Assembly (NCBI GenBank): GCA_041689775.1
Contig: JBDNFP010000029.1
Coordinates: forward strand, 1 to 8,024
Origin: JBDNFP01 sp041689775
GTDB lineage: Bacteria; Bacteroidota; Bacteroidia; Cytophagales; Spirosomataceae
Length of the DNA: 8,024 nucleotides
Direction: 5' to 3'
Positions within the stretch are counted from its first letter, which is position 1. Each line of letters opens with the position of its first letter. A program made the position numbers and the translations under genes. The notes beneath the pieces were generated by a model. It was not told the DNA's origin and ran no database searches. It saw nothing but the letters and a program-made list of their open reading frames with translations. Positions 1 to 5,916 of this stretch are shown here, piece by piece.

Positions 1-210
1 GCAAATCATGCGAATTTAATAGTTGGCCGGGTCAGTTGCGTGCGCAAATAATCACTTAGCAAACCATACTTCAATTGATAAACAGTTGTCTGACAGTCGT
101 AAGCGATCTGCGTAAGCCTGAGCCAAACCAGGCTTGCCGCAGGAATTGCTGCACTTTGTACGGAAAGAAACTGCGGTCACTAGTCTTTATTCTAATAGTT
201 ATTTATCTTA
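1..210. other. Flank left of the insertion sequence, no recognised gene
   Basis: I recognise no gene here. On the minus strand one frame is open for 56 codons, from just after a stop at 177-179 down to a TGA at 6-8. It has no ATG and reads protein-like near its end (for example LTQIAYDCQTTVYQLKYGLL), so it could be the 3' remnant of a lost gene or simply chance. A short hairpin with an 8-bp stem (one G-T pair) and 8-base loop lies at 113-136, but it lacks a T tract and is not a convincing terminator. A plus-strand frame opening at 75 runs across the insertion-sequence boundary and is not considered real. Confidence 0.3.
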
Positions 211-223
211 GAAGCTGTCTAAA
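211..223 (+). repeat. Left terminal inverted repeat of the IS5-type element
   Basis: GAAGCTGTCTAAA; pairs with 984-996 at 11 of 13 positions, with the inner nine bases CTGTCTAAA perfect. TTA precedes it. Confidence 0.75.
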
Positions 224-240
224 ATTTAATTTCAACCGAA

Positions 241-981
241 ATGAGGAGTCGGTGAGTTATCCAAGAACTGCTTGCTGACTAACGAAAACGCAAACATGAT
301 TTGCGAAAAGTATTTAATGCGCTGTTCTACCTAGTAAAGGGCGGTATTCCCTGGCGGCAGATGCCTAATGATTTACCACCTTAGAAGACAGTGTATTACT
401 ATTTTCGCAAGTTCCAAAGGCTAGGCATCTGGCAAGAACTCAATGATGCCTTGGGTGAGAAAGTCCGCTTGAAGAAGGGTCGGAAGGTCAGCCCTTCGGC
501 TGCCATATTAGATTCGCAAAGTGTGAAAACGACCTTAGTAGGCGGGCAAAGGGGCTAGGACGCAGGTAAGTCAGTGAAGGGAAGGAAAAGGCACATCATC
601 GTCGACACGATGGGGTTACTGCTTGCCGTCGTGGTTCACCGGGCCGACATTGACGAGCGACCTGGTGCGGGCTTCGTTTTTGCCCGCCTACACCAGACAA
701 GGGTGAATTTTCCCCGCTTGAAGGTCATCTTTGCGGATGGGGGATATATCGGCGAGTTTGAGGCGAAGGTCAAGAAAACTTCCAAATGGCTACTGGAGAT
801 TATCCGTAAGCCGTTTGGAATCAAAATGTTCGTCCTCTTGCCCAAACGCTGGATTGTAGAAAGAACATTTGCATGGCTGACCAATCAGCGACCGATGAAC
901 GTTGACTATGAGAGGTCGCCAAAAGTCTCAGAGGCGATGATCCAACTAGCCATGGTCCGTATTATGATTCGAAGATTATAA
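241..981 (+). pseudogene. IS5-family DDE transposase, broken by four in-frame stops
   Basis: The gene encoded the enzyme that cuts and joins the ends of the insertion sequence. One reading frame (codons starting at 241, 244 and so on) carries family sequence from about VIQELLAD (256-279) to the RIMIRRL end (979), with no frameshift visible. It is interrupted by TGA 253-255, TAA 280-282, TAG 382-384 and TAG 556-558. From the context (PP*KTVYYYF and RG*DAGK) the third stop replaces Trp and the fourth Tyr; the first two look like former Arg and Gln codons. The catalytic triad still reads as Asp 511-513 (LDSQSVKT), Asp 736-738 (FADGGY) and Glu 859-861 (VERTFAWL). The longest surviving open part starts at ATG 574 and yields a 135-residue C-terminal piece that lacks the first Asp, so it should be inactive. 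The exact original start is uncertain; 241 is a guess. Confidence 0.85.
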
Positions 982-983
982 AA

Positions 984-996
984 TTTAGACAGTCTC
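984..996 (-). repeat. Right terminal inverted repeat of the IS5-type element
   Basis: TTTAGACAGTCTC on the plus strand, beginning three bases after the transposase stop codon; followed by TTA at 997-999, matching the TTA before the left end. Confidence 0.75.
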
Positions 997-1073
997 TTAA
1001 AGATAGGAGTCCAAATGCTACTATTATTAAACAAAGCCCATTAATATAATTTTACACTTAAAAACTTAAAAAG

Positions 1074-1343
1074 ATGAGATTACATAATTTAGTTGTTTTT
1101 TACGCCTATATTCTTACACCCATTGTTATCATGATGTCGCTAACTATGCTACAACTGATTGATTCCCGAACCTTTACGATAGCTATTTTGGGGTATGCCT
1201 TGGTGTACCACCCGTGGATATCTGGCCTTAGACTTGTGGCACTAGCTGTGATCACTCCTTCTAAACTAATTTATAACTTTATTCCTTTCTGGAACACCAG
1301 GTACTTCGATTATCTGTTTATAGATGGGACAAAGAAGGCTTAA
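1074..1343 (+). CDS. Small predicted membrane protein, function unknown
   Basis: This 89-residue protein matches no family I recognise. It looks membrane-embedded. A first hydrophobic stretch spans about residues 5-28 (VVFYAYILTPIVIMMSLTML), a second about 33-59 (TFTIAILGYALVY and onward through the less polar ISGLRLVALAVI region), and the C-terminal tail is more polar and ends in GTKKA. There is no lipobox or obvious cleaved signal. The start ATG follows an A-rich tract (CTTAAAAAG) with no Shine-Dalgarno match, normal for this phylum. Its upstream region is AT-rich, but I see no exact promoter. A strong terminator-like hairpin begins 25 bases after the stop, which supports the gene being a real single-gene transcript. 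It lies next to a dead insertion sequence, so a recently acquired or relic gene is also possible. Confidence 0.55.
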   Translation: MRLHNLVVFYAYILTPIVIMMSLTMLQLIDSRTFTIAILGYALVYHPWISGLRLVALAVITPSKLIYNFIPFWNTRYFDYLFIDGTKKA

Positions 1344-1367
1344 ACATAAACAGTTCCTTAATACTGA

Positions 1368-1399
1368 GTAGGGCCCGTACCGGCTGGTGCGGGCCCTAC
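1368..1399 (+). terminator. Strong hairpin, probable terminator of the small membrane protein gene
   Basis: Arms 1368-1381 and 1386-1399 pair over 14 bp (13 Watson-Crick, one G-T) around a 4-base GGCT loop. The GC-rich core is GTAGGGCCCG with its exact complement. The stretch after it (CCTTTGGTTT) is moderately T-rich rather than a clean T run, so termination is likely but not certain. It ends the transcript of the gene stopping at 1343. Confidence 0.7.
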
Positions 1400-1402
1400 C
1401 CT

Positions 1403-1437
1403 TTGGTTTGAGTTTTCCTAAGGAAGACTCAAATCAA
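1403..1437. terminator. Second stem-loop, possible back-up or bidirectional terminator
   Basis: Arms 1403-1418 and 1422-1437 pair over 16 bp (14 Watson-Crick, two G-T) with a 3-base TAA loop. The stem is AT-richer than the previous one and starts three bases after it. No clear T tract follows on the plus strand; on the minus strand the stem is followed by AAGGG. Whether it stops transcription or serves as an RNA structure cannot be decided from sequence. Confidence 0.4.
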
Positions 1438-1445
1438 CGTATAAA

Positions 1446-1462
1446 AGCCCTTTGTAAGGGCT
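1446..1462. repeat. Third small stem-loop
   Basis: AGCCCTT and AAGGGCT form a perfect 7-bp stem around a TGT loop. It follows the two larger hairpins directly. No function can be assigned. The next 100 bases (1463-1565) show nothing recognisable. Confidence 0.35.
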
Positions 1463-1565
1463 AGTTACTCCCCAACAGCACCCTACGAGCACCCATACTT
1501 GCTCCATCGAGCGAGCCACCGGCCATTTAATTCTATAATTCTGCCCTCGCACAGCTCCTTAGCCT

Positions 1566-1683
1566 TTGCTCGGCTCTGTTGAGTAAAGATAATGATTACG
1601 TCCTCTGGACGCTGTCAGAAATAGTGCTTTTGAAGACCGCCCGGAGGGCTGCGTCATAGGGGTCACTCGACAGAGCCGAGCGA
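1566..1683. repeat. 118-bp structured inverted-repeat element in a long intergenic region
   Basis: The outer arms 1566-1584 and 1665-1683 pair over 19 bp (17 Watson-Crick, two G-T), with the core GCTCGGCTCTG and its exact complement. The 80 bases between them contain two further perfect mini-hairpins: CGTCC-TCT-GGACG at 1599-1611 and GCCC-GGA-GGGC at 1639-1649. Together they would fold as a multi-branched structure. The region codes for no protein I can identify on either strand. No flanking target duplication is visible. It may be a small non-autonomous mobile repeat, a REP-like element or a structured RNA. A diverged copy of the left arm lies at 5864-5887. Confidence 0.55.
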
Positions 1684-1703
1684 CGGCGGGTACCTAGACA
1701 TTT

Positions 1704-1734
1704 TTTGATGAAAGATTTTCTTCTTGTAGGTTTG
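1704..1734 (+). promoter_or_regulatory. Candidate Bacteroidetes promoter of the DUF4249/TonB-receptor operon
   Basis: A -33 box TTTG at 1704-1707 and an exact -7 box TAGGTTTG (consensus TAnnTTTG) at 1727-1734 are separated by 19 bases, fitting the known Bacteroidetes primary promoter layout. Transcription would begin near 1740, giving a leader of about 145 bases before the ATG at 1886. Such short motifs occur by chance, but the exact boxes, correct spacing and position before an operon support it. Confidence 0.5.
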
Positions 1735-1781
1735 GTGCAACCAATGAGACGCACAGCGGCCGATTAGAATGTATCATAAAT

Positions 1782-1795
1782 GATCAATATTGATC
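1782..1795. promoter_or_regulatory. Perfect 14-bp palindrome, possible operator
   Basis: GATCAATATTGATC is a perfect palindrome lying about 40 bases downstream of the predicted transcription start and 90 bases before the DUF4249 start codon. A dimeric DNA-binding regulator could use it, but no regulator gene is in the window and AT-rich palindromes of this size can arise by chance. Confidence 0.3.
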
Positions 1796-1829
1796 CCAAA
1801 ATGAGAATTCTACTATTTTTTGAACAAGC

Positions 1830-1869
1830 AACATCCTACCGAGAGTCGCCTGTGTTTCGGTAGGATGTT
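1830..1869 (+). promoter_or_regulatory. Hairpin in the leader of the transport operon (attenuator-like)
   Basis: Arms 1830-1842 and 1857-1869 form a perfect 13-bp stem (AACATCCTACCGA and its complement) with a 14-base loop. A T-rich stretch (TTATTACTTTATC) follows, and the start codon of the lipoprotein gene is only 17 bases beyond the stem. No gene lies just upstream for it to terminate, so it may control read-through or translation of the operon. A short frame, ATG 1780 or ATG 1801 to TAG 1861-1863, runs through the left arm and stops in the right arm, as in attenuators with leader peptides; that part is speculative. Confidence 0.5.
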
Positions 1870-1885
1870 TATTACTTTATCATTT

Positions 1886-2806
1886 ATGTACCGATTCTTG
1901 GCTTTACTGTTCTTGCTAGCCGGCTGCCGAGCCATAGATCTCACCTTAGAATTGCCTGCAACTTTGCCGAAGCTTGTCCTATGGGGAAAGTTAGAAGCAG
2001 GCAAATCATTCAGGATTCAACTGAGCCGATCATTTCCTGTGGGGAAGATCCCTGCCGACTTGGAAGTAAAGGACGGTACTATTGAAATACTGAGGAACGG
2101 TATTCCGTATACTACACTAAAAACATCCACTCAGGCCGGGCTATATGTATCAGACAGCCTGATCAGAGAAGGCGATAGCTACATAGTGGTAGCGACGGCG
2201 CCGGGTCTTGAAGAGGCTACATCTAAAAAAATACGGATTCCTTCAAATACCGAAATTCCCGAAATTAGTTATGAGCTCAAGAGAGGGGTTACGGGCATAG
2301 TCAATCCTACCGTACCACAAGACCTCCTAAGTCTTTATTTTGGAAAAGGCTCCGAAGCCAAAGAGACGTTTTATCTCCTTTCTTTTCTCTTTTATTACAG
2401 ATCAGGAATTAATTACGCCCAAGTTTGGCCAGCCTATGACAACGTAGTAGCTAATGAAGAAGGCTGCCTCATTAGGACGATAAATGGGGAAGGTAAAAAT
2501 CGTGCTTTTACTTATATATTGTCCAGCCGATGCTTGCCAGCAGAAGGAATTCCGTTGAAGTTTTTTCTTCAAACTGGAAATGCAATTATCGATCCGGATA
2601 AGAAGCTAGTTTACGAACAACCTTGGAAAATTGAAATGGGAATTGGCACTGTCAGTAAAGATTGGTTTGACTACGCTACCATAGAAAGTAAACAACCCGA
2701 AGGGCTGGATTACCTGGTGTTACCACCACAGGCTGCCTATACCAACATCATCAATGGGTATGGGTTGCTGTTTGCTTCTAATGAAACAATAATCGAACTG
2801 AAATGA
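1886..2806 (+). CDS. DUF4249-type outer-membrane lipoprotein
   Basis: A 306-residue lipoprotein of the Bacteroidetes DUF4249 family, whose molecular role is unknown but whose genes are usually paired with TonB-dependent receptors. With the start at 1886 the N-terminus is MYRFLALLFLLAGC, a compact lipoprotein signal with lipobox LAGC and acylated Cys14. An in-frame ATG at 1820 would add 22 mostly polar residues before the signal, and that stretch overlaps a perfect hairpin, so 1886 is preferred; ATG 1865 is a fallback. After the Cys comes the family-like opening IDLTLELPATLPKLVLWGKL, then FRIQLSRSF and a beta-rich domain (GTIEILRNG, SYIVVATAPG). Cys194 and Cys216 could form a disulfide. The stop overlaps the receptor start in ATGA, indicating translational coupling. 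It probably sits on the outer membrane as a partner of that receptor. Family call is from pattern recognition only. Confidence 0.8.
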   Translation: MYRFLALLFLLAGCRAIDLTLELPATLPKLVLWGKLEAGKSFRIQLSRSFPVGKIPADLEVKDGTIEILRNGIPYTTLKTSTQAGLYVSDSLIREGDSYIVVATAPGLEEATSKKIRIPSNTEIPEISYELKRGVTGIVNPTVPQDLLSLYFGKGSEAKETFYLLSFLFYYRSGINYAQVWPAYDNVVANEEGCLIRTINGEGKNRAFTYILSSRCLPAEGIPLKFFLQTGNAIIDPDKKLVYEQPWKIEMGIGTVSKDWFDYATIESKQPEGLDYLVLPPQAAYTNIINGYGLLFASNETIIELK

Positions 2807-5154
2807 AATACTTTTCGATTATATGCTTGATAGGGTTACTCCTTGCTCAGCGTTTGCACGCTCAACAGGTAGTCGTTAGTGGTACGGTTCGCGATGCCTC
2901 AAACGGTGAATTATTGATTGGGGCTGTGGTGCGCGATAGCCTATCGCTCGTTGGGGTAGGCACCAATACCTATGGTTTTTTTAGTTTGAGCGTACCCAAT
3001 ACAACCACTTTCCTCCGTATTAGCTATGTAGGTTATCAGACTCTGGATTTGTCTACTAAGGATTTGGAGGTACAAGTGTTTCCTCTTGATATTCGATTAT
3101 CCCCTCATAAAAACCTCGAAGAGGTAACCATTCGAGATGATAACTCAACAACTCGTGCCCTGGGGCATATCTCGTTGCCAATCTCACGTATCAAGGCTAT
3201 TCCTTCCTTATTGGGCGAGGTGGATGTAATGAAAGCCCTTAGTCTGACGCCCGGCGTTGCAAGTGGTATGGAAGGGAGTGCCGGGATCTATGTACGGGGA
3301 GGCACTCCTGATCAAAATCTAATTCTGCTTGATGAAGTGCCAGTATATAATGCCACTCATTTGGGTGGTTTTTTCTCTGTTTTTAATCCAAACTCGCTAA
3401 AATCGGTCGACATGTACAAAGGGGCTTTTCCGGCGCGCTATGGAGGCCGCCTTGCCTCGGTGATTGACTTGACTATGCGAGACGGAAATAACCAAAAGTT
3501 TGGAGGAGAAGCAAGCATTGGATTGATCAATCAAAATTTAACCCTTGAAGGGCCAATTATTAAAAATAAGGCTTCGTTTATAGTATCGGGCCGAATATCG
3601 ACCCTGGGGTTAACATCTCTGCTCGGTAAAAAACGTCCTGATGAAGGATATGGCGAGGAATATGCCTATCGATTTTATGATCTAAACGCCAAGCTAAATT
3701 ATCAGGTATCCAAAAAAGACCATCTCTTTGTGAGCTTTTACACAGGGTATGATCGATTTCGGTATACTACCTGGGTAGCCACGGAAGACCTACAAGCCGA
3801 AACAATCCTAAGAAATGAATGGGGAAATACTACCGGAACGATTCGGTATAGCAAAATTCTGAGCCCCAAGGTTTTTGCCCGATTAGCCTTTCTGTATTCA
3901 ACCTACAATAGCTTATTTGCCATGGATATGGTTGAGTCCGATTTGGGGACTGAACAAAAATCTAACAGCTACCGCTACATCAATGCCGGGGTAACTGATT
4001 ACGGCACAAAGTTTCAGGTAGATTATTTCCCCGTGAGCTTCCTCAGTCTAAAAGCCGGAATAGACCTGACAAGGCAGGTTTTTAGGCCATTTTCCAGAAA
4101 AACCAATTATACCGGACAGAACGCCCCCCCACTAGTCGGGGACAGTTACGACAATCGACTTATGGCAACTCGGATTGATGCCTACCTTGATGGGGATTAT
4201 TCGTTGACTAATAAGCTCTATCTAAATACCGGGATCAGGTATAGCACGTATAGCACTAGCGAGCAGAGCTACCTAAACCCCGAACCTCGACTAGGGCTTT
4301 CCTGGTCATTACCCCACCATTTTGTAGCAAAAGGTGGGTATTCGATCATGAACCAATACTTGCACTTACTCACCAATAATGGATTCGGGTTTGGTTATGA
4401 TGCCTGGCTTCCTTCCGTTAAAGATGTTGTACCATCCAGAGCGAGACAGACGACCGTTGGGCTTTTCAAGACGCTGCCCAAAGCCCGACTGGATATTTCA
4501 TTAGAGGCCTACGCAAAATCCATGAAGAATTTGATTGATTACCCTGATGGGACCAACTTTACGGGGCTGCTTGCGGATTCATGGGATGAGATCGTGGTCA
4601 AGGGTGGAGTTGGTCGTGCAAAGGGTATCGAGTTGATGGTAAACAAAACGGCCGGTAAGTTTAATGGCTGGGCGTCGTACACGCTCTCAAGAAGTGAAAT
4701 AAAATTTGACGAAATCAATCAGGGAAAATGGTACCCAGCTACATATGACCGCCGTCATATGCTATCTATAACGGGTAGCTATTCATTAAAAACCAAGTGG
4801 CGACTTAGTGGCACTTTCGTTTACCAAACCGGCCATGCGGTCACGTTGCCAGATGCCGCTATATTAACCGATGGTTCTTTCAGTCCAAGGTTTATTTATA
4901 GTACACGAAATGGCGGCAGAATGCCCGAGTACCATCGTCTGGATGTGGGAGCTACCCGCTTTCTAAAAACAAAGAGAGGCAGAAATGCCGAATTTAACTT
5001 CGGGGTTTACAATGCTTACAATCGAAAAAATCCCTTTTTTCTGGAAGTTAACACTACGTACGGTGGGCCGGATTTTAAACCTAGTGCAACCAACATAAGA
5101 CAGTATTCATTGTTCTCCGTATTGCCTTACATTAGTTATTCTATCAAATTTTAG
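2803..5154 (+). CDS. TonB-dependent outer-membrane receptor with carboxypeptidase-regulatory-like domain
   Basis: A 783-residue outer-membrane transporter that uses TonB/ExbBD energy to import a ligand into the periplasm. Residues 1-20 are a signal peptide (cleavage after RLHA, before QQVVV). Residues about 24-100 form the carboxypeptidase-regulatory-like beta-sandwich (VSGTVRDASNGELLIGA, YGFFSL, ISYVGYQ). The plug follows at about 125-230 with family motifs VRGGTPDQN (164-172), LLDEVPVYNATHL and YKGAFPARYGGRLASVIDL (205-223). The rest is the 22-strand barrel, ending in ISYSIKF with a terminal Phe as expected for outer-membrane assembly. The length is shorter than SusC proteins (about 1000 residues) and no SusD follows, so it is not a typical glycan-uptake pair. 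Its start overlaps the lipoprotein stop by four bases. A run of seven C at 4124-4130 lies in frame. The substrate is unknown. Confidence 0.93.
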   Translation: MKYFSIICLIGLLLAQRLHAQQVVVSGTVRDASNGELLIGAVVRDSLSLVGVGTNTYGFFSLSVPNTTTFLRISYVGYQTLDLSTKDLEVQVFPLDIRLSPHKNLEEVTIRDDNSTTRALGHISLPISRIKAIPSLLGEVDVMKALSLTPGVASGMEGSAGIYVRGGTPDQNLILLDEVPVYNATHLGGFFSVFNPNSLKSVDMYKGAFPARYGGRLASVIDLTMRDGNNQKFGGEASIGLINQNLTLEGPIIKNKASFIVSGRISTLGLTSLLGKKRPDEGYGEEYAYRFYDLNAKLNYQVSKKDHLFVSFYTGYDRFRYTTWVATEDLQAETILRNEWGNTTGTIRYSKILSPKVFARLAFLYSTYNSLFAMDMVESDLGTEQKSNSYRYINAGVTDYGTKFQVDYFPVSFLSLKAGIDLTRQVFRPFSRKTNYTGQNAPPLVGDSYDNRLMATRIDAYLDGDYSLTNKLYLNTGIRYSTYSTSEQSYLNPEPRLGLSWSLPHHFVAKGGYSIMNQYLHLLTNNGFGFGYDAWLPSVKDVVPSRARQTTVGLFKTLPKARLDISLEAYAKSMKNLIDYPDGTNFTGLLADSWDEIVVKGGVGRAKGIELMVNKTAGKFNGWASYTLSRSEIKFDEINQGKWYPATYDRRHMLSITGSYSLKTKWRLSGTFVYQTGHAVTLPDAAILTDGSFSPRFIYSTRNGGRMPEYHRLDVGATRFLKTKRGRNAEFNFGVYNAYNRKNPFFLEVNTTYGGPDFKPSATNIRQYSLFSVLPYISYSIKF

Positions 5155-5174
5155 AACCTCGACAAACATTCTGT

Positions 5175-5828
5175 ATGAAAACCCCTTGCAATCTTGTATT
5201 TGGCCTTAGGGCTATTATGTACCTTCACCTGATGGTATTTTTGCTGCTTAATCAAAAAGCGTCAGCCCAGATCAACACCTTCGATTTCTCTGGTAAGGTT
5301 CCTGATAAGCCTATGACGGGCTACTTACAAAAAGGAAGTAGATATGTAGGATTAAATGGGATAGGAACTTACAGTAACTCTTCTGATTTCAGTACTGGTT
5401 CGTGGTCGGTTACTACCCAGGGTGGGTACTTTGTTGCCAATAGATTTGTGGCCGGAGTCCAGTTATCTTATGGTAAAGTCTCCCAAGCCTTGAAGGCAAA
5501 TACTTCGTATGTAGTCCCTACGTATAAAATCGTCACATGGGCTCCTGAATTGTTCGGTCGTTACTACATAACATCATTGAAGGTAAAACCATTGCTTCAG
5601 TTTTCAACCGGATACAGCTTTCAAGGTTCACGGGGAGAGATCAGTGGATTACCTGAATTTAAATTATCGAATCAATTTATTGCTAATGGTGCGGTCGGGA
5701 TCAGCTATTTTTTCTCCAAAAGTATCGCTGCTGAACTTACCTATAATCGCCGACTTACAGATAGTCAAAAATTTGATGCTAATACAAGTACTAAAATAAG
5801 ATTGGGCGTAGCTATATTTCTTGACTAA
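5175..5828 (+). CDS. Small outer-membrane beta-barrel protein
   Basis: A 217-residue protein with an N-terminal signal (hydrophobic core YLHLMVFLLLN, likely cleavage after KASA, before QINTF, about residue 31) and a mature part rich in alternating aromatic and glycine strands (VGLNGIGTYSN, SVTTQGGYFVANRFVAGVQLSYG, ELFGRYYI, LQFSTGYSFQG, AELTYNRRL). The pattern fits the small outer-membrane beta-barrel families of Bacteroidota, with about eight strands. It ends LGVAIFLD, so the terminal residue is not aromatic. ATG 5175 gives a long n-region; ATG 5217 (MYLHLMVF) would give a shorter signal and is a real alternative. It starts 20 bases after the receptor gene and is probably the last gene of that operon. 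Its function is unknown; it could be an accessory barrel or a structural protein. Confidence 0.75.
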   Translation: MKTPCNLVFGLRAIMYLHLMVFLLLNQKASAQINTFDFSGKVPDKPMTGYLQKGSRYVGLNGIGTYSNSSDFSTGSWSVTTQGGYFVANRFVAGVQLSYGKVSQALKANTSYVVPTYKIVTWAPELFGRYYITSLKVKPLLQFSTGYSFQGSRGEISGLPEFKLSNQFIANGAVGISYFFSKSIAAELTYNRRLTDSQKFDANTSTKIRLGVAIFLD

Positions 5829-5863
5829 TCAGGAAATAACTGGTAGTAACAGCGAGTTTCTGG

Positions 5864-5906
5864 CCTTCGCTCGGCTTCGTCGAGCAACGGTGGGAAGAGC
5901 TACCGT
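5864..5906. terminator. Hairpins between convergent genes, possible weak bidirectional terminator; includes a dispersed repeat
   Basis: GCTCG and CGAGC at 5869-5885 form a 5-bp stem with a 7-base loop, and ACGGT/ACCGT at 5887-5906 form a second 5-bp stem followed on the plus strand by T-rich GTTTTAG. The plus operon ends at 5828 and araD ends at 5917, so some termination signal is expected in this 88-base gap, but neither stem is strong. Bases 5864-5887 match 1563-1586 at 19 of 24 positions, every difference being a C/T transition, so this is also a member of the repeat family seen there. Confidence 0.35.
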
Positions 5907-5916
5907 GTCCTAAGTT

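Larger units (their letters stand above)
211..996 (+). mobile_element. Degenerate IS5-family insertion sequence (786 bp)
   Basis: The element is bounded by imperfect terminal inverted repeats: GAAGCTGTCTAAA at 211-223 and, read on the other strand, GAGACTGTCTAAA at 984-996 (11 of 13 identical). The trinucleotide TTA flanks it directly at 208-210 and 997-999 and is the likely target duplication; a TNA duplication is what I recall for the IS1031 group of IS5, so subgroup assignment is tentative. The single internal gene is a DDE transposase with four in-frame stops, so the copy cannot move on its own. It sits in non-coding DNA 77 bases before the next gene. Family assignment rests on the transposase motifs; exact ends could shift by one or two bases. 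Confidence 0.82.

Noticed and set aside
75..278. 67-codon plus-strand frame
   Set aside because: It crosses the left end of the insertion sequence, overlaps the degenerate transposase in another frame and has no recognisable content.
289..305. CGCAAA/TTTGCG inverted repeat as a regulatory site
   Set aside because: It lies inside the former transposase coding frame and is explained by the codons there.
253..558. Stop-codon recoding of UAG in the transposase
   Set aside because: The frame also carries TGA and TAA stops, and nearby genes show no recoding, so simple decay explains it better.
574..981. 135-residue frame as an intact transposase
   Set aside because: It is only the C-terminal part of a longer frame with in-frame stops and lacks the first catalytic Asp at 511-513.
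1040..1060. TATAATTTTA before the small membrane protein as promoter
   Set aside because: It does not match TAnnTTTG exactly and there is no upstream TTTG; AT-rich sequence produces such matches easily.
1811..1822. TACTATTTTTTG as a -7 promoter box
   Set aside because: The spacing between TA and TTTG is one base too long, and no -33 TTTG is properly placed; the exact match at 1727-1734 is better.
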